This document shows, piece by piece, positions 1-8,363 of a DNA stretch of 64,000 nucleotides. The stretch is taken from NCBI GenBank assembly GCA_045345765.1, contig CP148265.1, positions 744,001-808,000 on the forward strand. The letters are read 5' to 3'. Each line of letters begins with the position of its first letter. Within the stretch, counting starts at the first letter, position 1. The DNA comes from JAOARY01 sp045345765 (GTDB lineage Bacteria; Bacillota; Clostridia; Peptostreptococcales; Peptostreptococcaceae). The notes beneath the pieces are model-generated. The model did no database searches, was not told the DNA's origin, and saw only the letters and a list, made by a program, of their open reading frames with translations. The position numbers and the translations under genes are program-made.

Positions 1-166
1 CAAGCAACGAGTATTTAGATATTTCAAGACCATTAGCAGTTGCTAATCCTGCTGAACTTACACTTATCTTATCTTGTAAGCCTTCTTTTTTTACTAAATC
101 CTTTAACAAAAATTCTGCAATAGGACTTCTACAAGTATTTCCTGTGCATAAAAATAAGATATTCAT
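1..166 (-). CDS. Low-molecular-weight phosphatase, YwlE-like (3' end beyond window)
   Basis: This is the N-terminal ~55 residues of a low-molecular-weight protein phosphatase. The ATG at 166 follows an AAGGGAGA Shine-Dalgarno site. The phosphate-binding loop CTGNTCRS sits at residues 7-14, with nucleophile Cys7 and Arg13. Thr11 in this loop is the residue known to favour phospho-arginine in Bacillus YwlE, so a protein-arginine phosphatase is more likely than a tyrosine phosphatase; that specificity is inference. The gene lies 22 bp downstream of the Sua5-type gene, the same neighbourhood as ywlC-ywlE in Bacillus. The C-terminal half with the general-acid Asp is outside the window. Confidence 0.88.
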   Translation of the reverse strand, partial: MNILFLCTGNTCRSPIAEFLLKDLVKKEGLQDKISVSSAGLATANGLEISKYSLL

Positions 167-188
167 AAAAAATCTCCCTTTATAAATA

Positions 189-1241
189 TTAAGATTCCAA
201 AACTGTATAACCAGAAGCCTTTAAGAGTCTATTCATTATAGCTACTGATATTCCATCCCCTTCGAAATATGGACAATATGCTACATCAATATTATTATCA
301 TCTAATTTTTTTAGAGTATAAAACAAATTTTTTGCAACCTCATCTAAATTCTTACCCAAATTAAATACTAAAGAATTTAATTTTTGATATTTTTCAAGGT
401 CATCTTCCATAGACATTATCGCTATTTTTTTATTTTCATCAACAATATTTAAGATTAAATTTTTTATTTTTTCTTCTATGGATTTATCCTTTTTTCTTAT
501 TATTATTATCTTTGCATTTGGTGAATAATGTGTATACTTCATACCAGGAGCCTTTGCTATTAAATTTTGTTCTTTTTTTAATATTGCTGGATCTATTATA
601 ACTTCTTTTAACACTGATTTTAAATCACTTAAAGTTATTTTTCCAGGTCTCAATATAGTAGGAATATCTAAAGTCATATCTATAACAGTAGATTCAAGTC
701 CTACATCACAAATTTTTGACACTATTATTCCATCAACTCTTCCATTCATTTCACTTATCACATGTTCTGGTGTTGTTGGAGAAGGCCTTCCAGATATATT
801 TGCAGAAGGTGCTGCAACAATAACATTTGATTCTCTTAAAAGTAAATTTGCAATATTATTTTTTGGCATCCTAATAGCAACTGTGTCTAGTCCTCCAGTT
901 GTTATATTTGGAACATGTTCTTTTTTCTTTAGTATTATAGTAAGTGGTCCTGGCCAAAATTTGTCTATTAACACTTTTGATTTTTCATCGACCTCTCTTG
1001 CTATATCATAAACTTGATTTTTTCTTCCTATATGGCATATCAGTGGATTATCACTTGGTCTACCTTTTGCTTCATATATTTTTTTTGCACTTTCAATATC
1101 TAATGCATTTGCACCAATTCCATAAACAGTTTCTGTTGGAAATATAACAGTCCCTTTTTCTTTTAATATATTTGCAAATATTTTTATATCATCTATTTTT
1201 ATAGAATCTTCATCCATATGCTTTATAATTGTATTTTTCAT
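189..1241 (-). CDS. ywlC: Threonylcarbamoyl-AMP synthase, Sua5/YwlC type
   Basis: Makes threonylcarbamoyl-AMP from threonine, bicarbonate and ATP, the first step of the t6A37 modification of ANN-decoding tRNAs in the cytoplasm. The 350-aa length fits the two-domain Sua5 form rather than the short TsaC/YrdC form. A YrdC domain covers about residues 15-205, with the KGRPSDNPL nucleotide motif at 59-67 and an APSANISG motif near 143-150. A GMKYTHYSP linker follows and a C-terminal Sua5 domain runs from about 245 to 350. The ATG has AAGGTGG four bases upstream. Probably cotranscribed with the downstream phosphatase gene. Function confident; the symbol follows Bacillus usage. Confidence 0.93.
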   Translation of the reverse strand: MKNTIIKHMDEDSIKIDDIKIFANILKEKGTVIFPTETVYGIGANALDIESAKKIYEAKGRPSDNPLICHIGRKNQVYDIAREVDEKSKVLIDKFWPGPLTIILKKKEHVPNITTGGLDTVAIRMPKNNIANLLLRESNVIVAAPSANISGRPSPTTPEHVISEMNGRVDGIIVSKICDVGLESTVIDMTLDIPTILRPGKITLSDLKSVLKEVIIDPAILKKEQNLIAKAPGMKYTHYSPNAKIIIIRKKDKSIEEKIKNLILNIVDENKKIAIMSMEDDLEKYQKLNSLVFNLGKNLDEVAKNLFYTLKKLDDNNIDVAYCPYFEGDGISVAIMNRLLKASGYTVLES

Positions 1242-1314
1242 AAATCCACCTTCATTTAAAAATAAATATCAAAATATTCTTTATATCATAATTTTTCCTT
1301 AAATTTTTTCTAAG

Positions 1315-1340
1315 AAAAAAGGCCCTTTGGACCTTTTTTT
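1315..1340 (-). terminator. Intrinsic terminator after prfA
   Basis: On the minus strand an 11-bp stem (AAAAAAGGUCC with GGGCCUUUUUU, one G-U pair) closes on an AAA loop, and its U-rich arm gives the U-tract. It begins about 13 bases past the prfA stop and separates the prfA/prmC transcript from ywlC. Confidence 0.85.
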
Positions 1341-1352
1341 ATTTTATCTAAA

Positions 1353-2420
1353 TTATTCTACCATCTTTAATTTTTCAGCTTGATCAGCAGTAGCTAGTGC
1401 ATCTATAACTTCATTTAACTCCCCATCTAAAGCTTGGTCTAATTTATATAAAGTCAAAGATATTCTATGATCAGTAATTCTACCTTGAGGATAGTTATAA
1501 GTTCTTATTCTTTCTGATCTATCTCCAGTTCCTACTTGAGCTTTTCTTTCTTGTGCTATTTCTTTATTTTGTTCTGCTTGTGCTAAATCATATAATCTCG
1601 CCTTTAATATTTTCATAGCTTTGTCTTTATTCTTAAGCTGAGATTTTTCATCTTGACAAGATATAACTATACCACTTGGCATATGAGTAAGTCTTACAGC
1701 TGAATCTGTAGTATTTACAGACTGTCCACCATTACCAGATGATCTAAATACGTCTATTCTTATATCATTTTGGTTTACTTCTACTTCAACATCATCAACT
1801 TCTGGAAGTACCGCAACCGTTACTGTAGATGTGTGTATTCTTCCACCTGATTCAGTTGAAGGAATTCTTTGAACTCTATGAACACCTGATTCATACTTAA
1901 GTCTTGAATAAGCACCTTTTCCTTTTATCATAAATACAACTTCTTTAAATCCACCTACACCAGTAGCATTACTACTCATAAGTTCAACTTTCCATCTGTT
2001 TTTTTCTGCAAACATAGTATACATTCTGTATAAAGAACCAGCAAATAAACCGGCTTCATCTCCACCAGCACCAGCTCTTACTTCAACTATTACATTCTTT
2101 TCATCATTAGGATCTTTTGGTATTAGAAGAAGCTTCAAGTCATCTTCTATTTGAGGTTTTTCTGATTCTAATTCTGAAAGCTCCATTTTTGCAAGTTCTC
2201 TCATTTCTTCATCATCTTCAAGTTCTAATATTTCTTTAGATTCTTTTATTCCATCTATTACTCTTTTATATTCTCTATATTTATTAACAATAGGTTCTAC
2301 TTCTGCATGTTCTTTTATTAGTTTTTGCCATTTTGCTTGATCTGCTATAATATCTGGATCAGCTATTTTTTCACTTAAATCTTTATATTTTTCTTCTATA
2401 AAATCAAGTTTTTCAAACAT
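1353..2420 (-). CDS. prfA: Peptide chain release factor 1
   Basis: Recognises UAA and UAG stop codons in the ribosomal A site and triggers peptide release. With the ATG at 2420 the protein is 355 aa, normal for RF1. The GGQ peptidyl-hydrolysis motif is at residues 231-233 (context GNGGQSVNTTD). The stop-codon recognition tripeptide is PST at 187-189, of the RF1 PxT type and unlike SPF of RF2. The start is chosen because AAAGGTGG lies 8 bases upstream; an in-frame GTG at 2432 overlaps that SD. prmC, whose product methylates the GGQ glutamine, lies immediately upstream in the same transcript, the usual pairing. Confidence 0.97.
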   Translation of the reverse strand: MFEKLDFIEEKYKDLSEKIADPDIIADQAKWQKLIKEHAEVEPIVNKYREYKRVIDGIKESKEILELEDDEEMRELAKMELSELESEKPQIEDDLKLLLIPKDPNDEKNVIVEVRAGAGGDEAGLFAGSLYRMYTMFAEKNRWKVELMSSNATGVGGFKEVVFMIKGKGAYSRLKYESGVHRVQRIPSTESGGRIHTSTVTVAVLPEVDDVEVEVNQNDIRIDVFRSSGNGGQSVNTTDSAVRLTHMPSGIVISCQDEKSQLKNKDKAMKILKARLYDLAQAEQNKEIAQERKAQVGTGDRSERIRTYNYPQGRITDHRISLTLYKLDQALDGELNEVIDALATADQAEKLKMVE

Positions 2421-2460
2421 AGGTATATCCACCTTTCTCTTTTCTCAATTTTCCATTATA

Positions 2461-3300
2461 TCAAATTTTCCTTGCCCAAACAAGCCTATCTTTTTTTGCT
2501 AAGTCTTTTTCTACTTTTATATCACAAAAATCTTCATTTTTTAAAATTTTCGAGACTGCATCAGCTTGATTATATCCAATTTCAAAAAATATATAACCAT
2601 TTTCTTTTAATACGTTTTTTGCATTTTTGGCTATTTCTTTATAAAAATAAAGTCCATTCTCTTCACCTAATAACGCTAATTTAGGCTCATACAATAGTAC
2701 ATTATCTTCTAATGCCAAATATTCTTCTAATTCAATATAAGGAGGATTTGAAACTATTATATCAACCTCTTTTTCATTGAAATTATTTAAAATATCTGAT
2801 TCTATAAATTTAATTTTTTTTCGTACATCATTTTTTATTGCATTTTGTCTTCCTATCTCCAACGCTTCTTTTGATATATCTAAAGAATATAAAAAAGCAT
2901 CAAGATATTTTGCTAAAGATACAGATATCGCACCAGAACCACAACCTATATCTATAATTCTTAAATCTTTTTGATTTTTAAATTCCTTTATAACTCTATC
3001 GACCAAAATTTCAGTATCAGGTCTTGGTATTAACACATTTTCATCAACATAAAAAGATAAACCCATAAATTCTTTTTCATTTATAATATATGCTATTGGT
3101 TTATTTTTTTCTCTTTGTGAAATAAAATCTTCAAATTTTTTAAATTCCTCTATTTCTAACTCTTCATTTAAATTTATATGCAGATAAATTCTATTCTTCA
3201 ATAAAATATTACAAAGCAAAATTTCTGCGTCCAAAGATGGAGTTTGCGATATATTATTTAATTTTTCTATTCCAAATTCTAAAGCATTTCTTATATTCAA
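2461..3300 (-). CDS. prmC: Release factor glutamine N5-methyltransferase
   Basis: Transfers a methyl group from S-adenosylmethionine to the glutamine of the GGQ motif of release factors. The 279-aa protein has the two-part family layout: a helical N-terminal release-factor-binding region (about 1-90), then a Rossmann methyltransferase with the SAM loop IDIGCGSGAIS and the diagnostic NPPY motif (SNPPYIE). Translation probably starts at TTG, since AAGGAAGAG lies five bases before it and no better-placed ATG exists. It sits 40 bp before prfA, which encodes its substrate. Confidence 0.95.
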   Translation of the reverse strand: MNIRNALEFGIEKLNNISQTPSLDAEILLCNILLKNRIYLHINLNEELEIEEFKKFEDFISQREKNKPIAYIINEKEFMGLSFYVDENVLIPRPDTEILVDRVIKEFKNQKDLRIIDIGCGSGAISVSLAKYLDAFLYSLDISKEALEIGRQNAIKNDVRKKIKFIESDILNNFNEKEVDIIVSNPPYIELEEYLALEDNVLLYEPKLALLGEENGLYFYKEIAKNAKNVLKENGYIFFEIGYNQADAVSKILKNEDFCDIKVEKDLAKKDRLVWARKI

Positions 3301-3351
3301 AATATCTCTTCCTTTGTCTTCAACCTAAATATTATATATTTATAAAATCAA

Positions 3352-4248
3352 TTATAATACAGCCTTTAAAGATTCTATTGCTACTTCTAATTGCTCATCA
3401 TCAGGCTCTATTGTAGTTATCTTTTGCAACATCAACCCTGGAAATATAATCACTTTTAATATAGGATTTTTATCGTTTTTACCAGCTAATTTTATAACCT
3501 CATAAGAAATTCCTGCTATTATCGGTAACATTATTACTCTGAAAACAACTCTTGTTAAGGGATCTGGCCAACCAAATAAAGAAAATATAAACATTGATAC
3601 CATAAGAACTATAAAAACAAAATTAGTTCCACATCTAGGATGTAGGGTTGTAAAGTTTCTTGCATTTTCTACAGTTAAATCCATATCACTTTCATAACAA
3701 TAAATTGTTTTATGTTCCGCTCCATGATATTTAAATACCCTTTTTATATCTTCATTCTTAGATATTATTTTTATATACAAAACAAAAAATGATATTCTTA
3801 TTAAACCTTCTGTAAAATTCAGTAAATATATATTGCTTATCATGCTTTTTAAAACCCCACCAATAAAGGTTGGTAAAACCATAAAGAGTGATACAGATAA
3901 AACTATCGCAATTAACATTGATATAAAAATTAAAACATCATCTGTTTTATCTTTAAATATTTTTTTCAAAAATTTATCAAATTTTGACTCTTCACTTGAA
4001 CCTTCTTCAAAAAATGAGGCTGAAAAATTAAGCGCTTTTATTCCCTCTATCATCGTTTCGATTAACATTATACTTCCTCTTAAAAAAGGAATTTTGTGAA
4101 TATTTAATTTTTTAGCAAAACTACTTACATCTTTTTTGTCAACTATTATTTCACCATCATTCTTCCTAACCGCTACAGCTAATTTGTCCTGATTTTTCAT
4201 CATAACTCCTTCTATAACTGCTTGACCACCAACATTGCATTTAGGCAT
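3352..4248 (-). CDS. DUF1385 family membrane protein (YqhQ-like)
   Basis: This 298-aa protein opens with the family signature (VGGQAVIEGVMM) and belongs to DUF1385, a widespread Firmicute integral membrane family without an established biochemical role. Hydrophobic segments appear at about residues 105-135, 143-165, 208-226 and 235-255. A conserved stretch with HGAEHKTIYCYE and LHPRCGTNF carries His and Cys residues that could bind metal, which is inference. The ATG follows GGAG. The position between tdk and prmC/prfA is the usual one for the family in Clostridia. No function is assigned. Confidence 0.85.
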   Translation of the reverse strand: MPKCNVGGQAVIEGVMMKNQDKLAVAVRKNDGEIIVDKKDVSSFAKKLNIHKIPFLRGSIMLIETMIEGIKALNFSASFFEEGSSEESKFDKFLKKIFKDKTDDVLIFISMLIAIVLSVSLFMVLPTFIGGVLKSMISNIYLLNFTEGLIRISFFVLYIKIISKNEDIKRVFKYHGAEHKTIYCYESDMDLTVENARNFTTLHPRCGTNFVFIVLMVSMFIFSLFGWPDPLTRVVFRVIMLPIIAGISYEVIKLAGKNDKNPILKVIIFPGLMLQKITTIEPDDEQLEVAIESLKAVL

Positions 4249-4271
4249 AAAATTTCTCCTTATATATAAAT

Positions 4272-4853
4272 TTATCTCTCTTTATATTTATAATAACACG
4301 ATGCACATAAAGATTCATATTCAACATTATTTTCCAAGTCGATAGCTATTTGTTCTCCTTCAAAAACAAATTTACCATCTATCTTTCTTGCATTTAATAC
4401 AGCCTTTTTACCACATCTACATATTGTCTTTAATTCTTCTATACTATGTGCTAATAATAGTAATCTTTTACTTCCAGGAAAACCATTCATCAAAAAATCA
4501 GTTCTTAGACCATAACATATTACAGGTATATTATCTTTTACTGCTATTTCAAAGAGTTGGTCTATTTGTTCTTCTTTCATAAATTGAACCTCATCTACAA
4601 GTAAACAACTTATTTTTTTATCATTATGATTTAACTTTAGTTCAGTTCTTATATCCATATCCTTGCCTACTAAGATATTTACTTCTTCTTGTATCCCTAA
4701 TCTCGATATAACATTATTATTTCCTTTAGTATCTATATCTGGCTTTATGATTAAAACATCCATGCCTCTTTCCTTATAATTAAATGCTACTTGCATCAAA
4801 GCTGTACTTTTTCCACAATTCATAGCACCATATCTAAAATACAATTTCGCCAT
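4272..4853 (-). CDS. tdk: Thymidine kinase
   Basis: Phosphorylates thymidine with ATP in pyrimidine salvage. The 193-aa length matches type II (TK1-like) enzymes. The Walker A loop is GAMNCGKST near residue 9, the Walker B-type segment reads CLLVDEVQF, and two late Cys pairs (CRCG and CASC) form the structural zinc site. A GGAGG site precedes the ATG. The gene is 23 bp upstream of the DUF1385 gene and follows the rpmE terminator, so it probably has its own promoter or relies on read-through. Confidence 0.95.
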   Translation of the reverse strand: MAKLYFRYGAMNCGKSTALMQVAFNYKERGMDVLIIKPDIDTKGNNNVISRLGIQEEVNILVGKDMDIRTELKLNHNDKKISCLLVDEVQFMKEEQIDQLFEIAVKDNIPVICYGLRTDFLMNGFPGSKRLLLLAHSIEELKTICRCGKKAVLNARKIDGKFVFEGEQIAIDLENNVEYESLCASCYYKYKER

Positions 4854-4901
4854 AATATTCCTCCATAAGCCTAATTTTATTTATGTATTAAATTTTAATA
4901 G

Positions 4902-4931
4902 AAAAATAGGAGCTGGATAAATCCAACTCCT
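4902..4931 (-). terminator. Intrinsic terminator after rpmE
   Basis: The minus strand reads AGGAGTTGGAT, a two-base loop, then ATCCAGCTCCT: an 11-bp stem with one G-U pair, followed by a short run of U. It begins 13 bases past the rpmE stop. Confidence 0.85.
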
Positions 4932-4944
4932 TTTTCGTCCAATA

Positions 4945-5142
4945 TTATAAGTTATATTTCTTTTTGAACTTGTCGATTCTTCCACCTTTGTCAAGATTCT
5001 TTCTTTGACCAGTGTAGAATGGATGACATTTTGAACATATTTCTACTTTTATCTCATCACTAGTAGATCCACTTTCAAATGTTTCTCCACAAGCACAGTG
5101 AACAGTAATAGTTTTATATTCTGGATGTATATCTTTTCTCAT
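4945..5142 (-). CDS. rpmE: 50S ribosomal protein L31, zinc-type
   Basis: Large-subunit ribosomal protein of 65 aa. It is the zinc-binding (C+) form: Cys16 and Cys18 (CAC) and Cys36 and Cys39 (CSKC) supply the ligands, followed by the family motif HPFYTG. The AAAGAGGTG site precedes the ATG. It is followed by a strong terminator and preceded by a readable promoter (5169-5197), so it is probably a single-gene unit. The rho gene lies just upstream, a common arrangement in Clostridia. Confidence 0.97.
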   Translation of the reverse strand: MRKDIHPEYKTITVHCACGETFESGSTSDEIKVEICSKCHPFYTGQRKNLDKGGRIDKFKKKYNL

Positions 5143-5168
5143 ATCTGTTTCACCTCTTTCATACTATT

Positions 5169-5197
5169 ATTATAAAATATCATTAATAAATTTTCAA
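5169..5197 (-). promoter_or_regulatory. SigA-type promoter for rpmE
   Basis: The minus strand has TTGAAA, a 17-base spacer and TATAAT, ending about 27 bases before the rpmE start codon. Confidence 0.65.
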
Positions 5198-5271
5198 CTC
5201 TTACATTTTATCATAGTCGTTTTTTATAATCAAGATATTTTTGTATGCAAAAATTTATTATAAATTTTAAT

Positions 5272-5307
5272 GTGAATTAATCTTATAAAAATAATAAGAT
5301 TAATCAC
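5272..5307 (-). terminator. Probable terminator hairpin after rho
   Basis: A 14-bp inverted repeat (GTGA TTAATCTTAT pairing with ATAAGATTAA TTCAC, one bulged A, 7-base loop) begins at the end of the rho gene. No strong U-run follows directly, so it may terminate weakly or only protect the 3' end. Confidence 0.45.
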
Positions 5308-5310
5308 GTA

Positions 5311-6753
5311 TTATTTATTTCTATTTAAGTGTGCAACTACTTCTTCATTCTTTTTAGTTTTCTTTAATATATTTAAAAGTTTATCATTGATTTCCATAGG
5401 ATTATTATTACCCATTGCTTTTCTAAGCTTCCAAATTGCTGATAATTCTTCTTTACTAAGAAGCAATTCTTCTTTTCTTGTTCCTGATTTATAAATATCA
5501 ACAGCAGGGAATATTCTTTTTTCTGCCATTTTTCTATCTAAATGAATTTCCATATTTCCTGTACCTTTAAATTCTTCAAATATCACGTCATCCATTCTTG
5601 AACCAGTTTCTACAAGTGCAGTTGCTAATATCGTAAGCGAACCACCTTCTCTTATATTTCTTGCAGCTCCAAAGAATTTCTTAGGTCCATGTAAAGCTCC
5701 TGGATCTAATCCTCCTGAAAGAGTTCTTCCTGTTGGTGGTACTGTTAGATTATACGCTCTAGCAAGTCTTGTTATACTATCTAATAGTATTATTACATCC
5801 TTACCATGTTCAACAAGTCTTTTTGCTCTATTTAAAACCATCTCAGCCACTTTTATATGATGAGATGGAAGTTCATCAAATGTGGAATATATAACATCTC
5901 CATTTATAGATTCTTGCATATCTGTAACTTCTTCAGGTCTTTCATCTATCAATAAAACTATTAATTCTGCATTTTTATAATTAGTCGTTATGCTGTTTGC
6001 CACGGATTTTAAAAGAGTTGTTTTTCCTGCTTTTGGAGGTGCAACGATAAGACCTCTTTGACCCATACCAATTGGTGCTATCAAATCTAAAAGTCTCATT
6101 GAAAGTTGAGTTTTTTCAATTTCTAAGGAAATTTTTGAATCTGGATATATAGGTGTTAGTTTTTCAAACGGAATTCTTTTAGATGATGTTTCTGGATTTT
6201 CTCCATTTATAGTTTTTACATATAATAAAGCTCTAAATTTTTCATTACTCTTTGGTAGTCTAGTTATCCCTTTTATTTTATCCCCAGTTTTCATATTAAA
6301 TCTTCTTATTTGAGATGGTGATATATATACATCCTTATCTGTTGATAAATAATTAGATCCTCTTAAAAAACCATATCCATCTGGCAATATTTCTAAAACA
6401 CCTTCAGCGATATTAACTTCTTTATCTCCTTTTATTTCTTCTACTAATTTCTTAGGAATATTTATTTCTTCCTTTCTTTTATTATCCAATTCTTTAACAT
6501 TATTCTTTTCTTCTTGTCCATCTTCATTTTTATCTTCTTTTTTTTCTTTATCAATCTTATTATCGATGTCGTTTTTCTCATCTATTTTATTATTTTTCTC
6601 TTTTGATTCATCTGATTTTTCCCTTGATTTTAATATAAGCTCCACAAGTTCACTTTTTTTATACTTGCTGATACCTTTTATATCTAAGGCTTTTGCAATT
6701 TCTCTTAGCTCTTTAATATTCTTTTTTTCTATTATTATCTTCTCATCAGTCAC
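5311..6753 (-). CDS. rho: Transcription termination factor Rho
   Basis: Hexameric RNA-dependent ATPase that ends transcription at Rho-dependent sites. The 480-aa protein has a Rho_N helical domain (about 5-45), a low-complexity Lys/Glu/Asp/Asn insert (about 45-105), a cold-shock-like RNA-binding domain with the DGYGFLRGS strand near 125-133, and a RecA-type motor with Walker A APPKAGKTT (K244, T245). Such hydrophilic inserts occur in other clostridial Rho proteins and add RNA contacts; here that role is inference. Translation appears to start at GTG 6753, because the Rho_N domain begins at once. No SD sits close to it; the nearest, AAGGTGGTGG, is about 35 bases upstream beyond a hairpin and inside a small leader ORF. 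Confidence 0.95.
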   Translation of the reverse strand: MTDEKIIIEKKNIKELREIAKALDIKGISKYKKSELVELILKSREKSDESKEKNNKIDEKNDIDNKIDKEKKEDKNEDGQEEKNNVKELDNKRKEEINIPKKLVEEIKGDKEVNIAEGVLEILPDGYGFLRGSNYLSTDKDVYISPSQIRRFNMKTGDKIKGITRLPKSNEKFRALLYVKTINGENPETSSKRIPFEKLTPIYPDSKISLEIEKTQLSMRLLDLIAPIGMGQRGLIVAPPKAGKTTLLKSVANSITTNYKNAELIVLLIDERPEEVTDMQESINGDVIYSTFDELPSHHIKVAEMVLNRAKRLVEHGKDVIILLDSITRLARAYNLTVPPTGRTLSGGLDPGALHGPKKFFGAARNIREGGSLTILATALVETGSRMDDVIFEEFKGTGNMEIHLDRKMAEKRIFPAVDIYKSGTRKEELLLSKEELSAIWKLRKAMGNNNPMEINDKLLNILKKTKKNEEVVAHLNRNK

Positions 6754-6760
6754 TATTTTA

Positions 6761-6783
6761 CTACTATTTTTTACAAATAGTAG
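6761..6783 (-). promoter_or_regulatory. Hairpin between SD-like site and rho GTG start
   Basis: A perfect 9-bp stem (CTACTATTT with AAATAGTAG) with a GTAAA loop lies between the purine-rich AAGGTGGTGG and the rho start codon. Folding would bring the SD to about 10 unpaired bases from the GTG. The stem also contains the last sense codons and stop codon of the leader ORF. The pairing is seen directly; a role in controlling rho translation is inference. Confidence 0.5.
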
Positions 6784-6830
6784 CGCCCACCACCTTTCAT
6801 TTTTCTAATTTTATGTAAATTTTTATCCAT
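6771..6830 (-). CDS. Candidate rho leader peptide (19 aa)
   Basis: A short ORF upstream of rho encodes MDKNLHKIRKMKGGGRYYL. GGAG lies nine bases before its ATG. It is basic, is not in frame with rho, and its stop codon lies 17 bases before the rho GTG, inside the hairpin at 6761-6783. Escherichia coli rho is also preceded by a leader peptide gene (rhoL), but no sequence similarity is claimed. Whether the ORF is translated cannot be told from sequence; reinitiation from it could explain the missing SD directly before rho. Confidence 0.4.
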   Translation of the reverse strand: MDKNLHKIRKMKGGGRYYL

Positions 6831-6984
6831 TATGCATTTCTCCAATATGGTAAAACAAGGAATTTATTTGTATATTATTTTCATTTAATATATTTAAAAA
6901 GGTTTGTTACCTAAAAGGAATAAAATTTCAAGATAAGAATAAAGGAAAGTATCTATTCTAATAAATATAATTATATTAATTAAT

Positions 6985-7030
6985 ATAAATAAAAGAAGCA
7001 ATCTGTTTGATTGCTTCTTTTATTTATTCC
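6985..7030 (-). terminator. Intrinsic terminator after glpX
   Basis: AAAAGAAGCAATC pairs with GATTGCTTCTTTT (13 bp, 5-base loop), followed on the minus strand by a U-rich stretch. It lies about 60 bases past the glpX stop and could act in both directions. Confidence 0.8.
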
Positions 7031-7088
7031 ATATTATCACTTTATTTATATATTCGTCAAGAAAAATAGATTAGAAAATCTAATTTTT

Positions 7089-8081
7089 TTATAAATCTTT
7101 ATATTTTTCCATAAGTTCTTCAATTATATCATTTTTATCAAGCCTATGAACTGCATCTACAAATCTTACTGTTTTTGTTTTATTTCTCATAACAACAGAT
7201 TGAGTTTGCATCATGTTTTCCCCCTTATAACTTACACCTTTTAAAAATTCTCCACTTGTAACACCTGTTGCCGCAAAAAATAACTCTTCACCTTTTGCTA
7301 AATCTTCTAAAGTTAATTTCTTCTTTATATCTTCTTTTGAAAAATTCATCTCATAACATCTTTGATATTCTTCTTCGCTTAAAGGATGTATTCTAGCTTG
7401 CATATCTCCACCCATACATTTCAAAGCTGCTGCTGCTATAACACCTTCTGGCCCTCCACCAATTCCAAAAAGCATATCTACATCACTATCTGAAAAACAA
7501 GTAGCAAGACCAGCTGCAATATCTCCAACATCAAAGAATTTGATTCTAACACCAAGATTTCTAGCCTCTTTAACTATATCATCATGTCTTTTTCTATCTT
7601 GAATTATTATAGTCATATCTTTTAATCTTTTATCCATCGCATTTGCAACTCTTTTTATATTATTACTAACACTATCATCTATATCTATTAAACCTTTACC
7701 CTTTGGTCCAACCATTATCTTTTCCATATATGTATCTGGTGCTTTTAATAAAGAATTTTTAGCCCCCATAGCTATAACCGCTATTGCATTTGGCAGTGAT
7801 TTAGCAATAAGACTTGTTCCATCAAGCGGATCTACTGCTATATCCACTTCTATATTACCACAACCTACTTTTTCACCTATGTATAGCATTGGTGCTTCAT
7901 CTAATTCACCTTCACCTATAACAACTTCACCCTTTACATTAACTGACTCAAAAGCCTTTCTCATTCCTTCTACCGCAGCTCCATCTGCTCCGTTTTTGTC
8001 TCCTCTACCCATAAAAGCTGCTGATGCTAATGCTGCTGTTTCTGTAACTCTAACAAGTTCAAGTGCAAGATTTCTATCCAA
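7089..8081 (-). CDS. glpX: Fructose-1,6-bisphosphatase, class II (GlpX)
   Basis: Hydrolyses fructose 1,6-bisphosphate to fructose 6-phosphate in gluconeogenesis, using divalent metal. The 330-aa protein carries the GlpX signatures GEGELDEAPMLYIGE (metal site) and DPLDGTSLIAK (phosphate and metal site), and a glycine-rich GIGGGPEGV loop. Initiation is probably TTG with AGGAGG eight bases upstream. It is next to fsa, whose product also handles fructose 6-phosphate, but terminator-like hairpins in the 395-bp gap suggest separate transcripts. Confidence 0.94.
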   Translation of the reverse strand: MDRNLALELVRVTETAALASAAFMGRGDKNGADGAAVEGMRKAFESVNVKGEVVIGEGELDEAPMLYIGEKVGCGNIEVDIAVDPLDGTSLIAKSLPNAIAVIAMGAKNSLLKAPDTYMEKIMVGPKGKGLIDIDDSVSNNIKRVANAMDKRLKDMTIIIQDRKRHDDIVKEARNLGVRIKFFDVGDIAAGLATCFSDSDVDMLFGIGGGPEGVIAAAALKCMGGDMQARIHPLSEEEYQRCYEMNFSKEDIKKKLTLEDLAKGEELFFAATGVTSGEFLKGVSYKGENMMQTQSVVMRNKTKTVRFVDAVHRLDKNDIIEELMEKYKDL

Positions 8082-8147
8082 TTTAAAAGCCTCCTAATAA
8101 TTTTTATTTAGTATAACATAATTAACTATTTATGCATCCTAATTATC

Positions 8148-8185
8148 TCAAAAAAATTACACCCAGTGAAATACTTGGATGTATT
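8148..8185 (-). terminator. Terminator-like hairpin between fsa and glpX
   Basis: TACATCCA pairs with TGGGTGTA (one G-U pair, and an extra GT/AC pair past a bulged A), followed on the minus strand by a seven-base U-run. It lies about 70 bases upstream of the glpX start, so it could end fsa read-through or act as a leader attenuator for glpX. Confidence 0.5.
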
Positions 8186-8363
8186 TTAAATAAAATAAAC
8201 AGCATATAATCCTATAAAAGAGGAATAATTCTTGAGAAGCATAGATAATTAAATCAAATTCATTATTTATTATATCATTTTTTTTATTTATTGTACACTA
8301 TTTGTATTATTTTTTTTATTTTTCATCTTATTATTGGGTATATATAAGTTTTTAAATAAAAAA
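8186..8363. other. AT-rich intergenic stretch, no gene seen
   Basis: No ORF with a convincing SD and no recognisable RNA was seen in this part of the 395-bp gap between glpX and fsa. It presumably holds the glpX promoter. Confidence 0.5.

Noticed and set aside
5446..6620. The Lys/Glu/Asp-rich part of rho as a sequencing artefact or frameshift
   Set aside because: The frame is open throughout and joins two clear Rho domains; hydrophilic inserts at this place are known in other Rho proteins.
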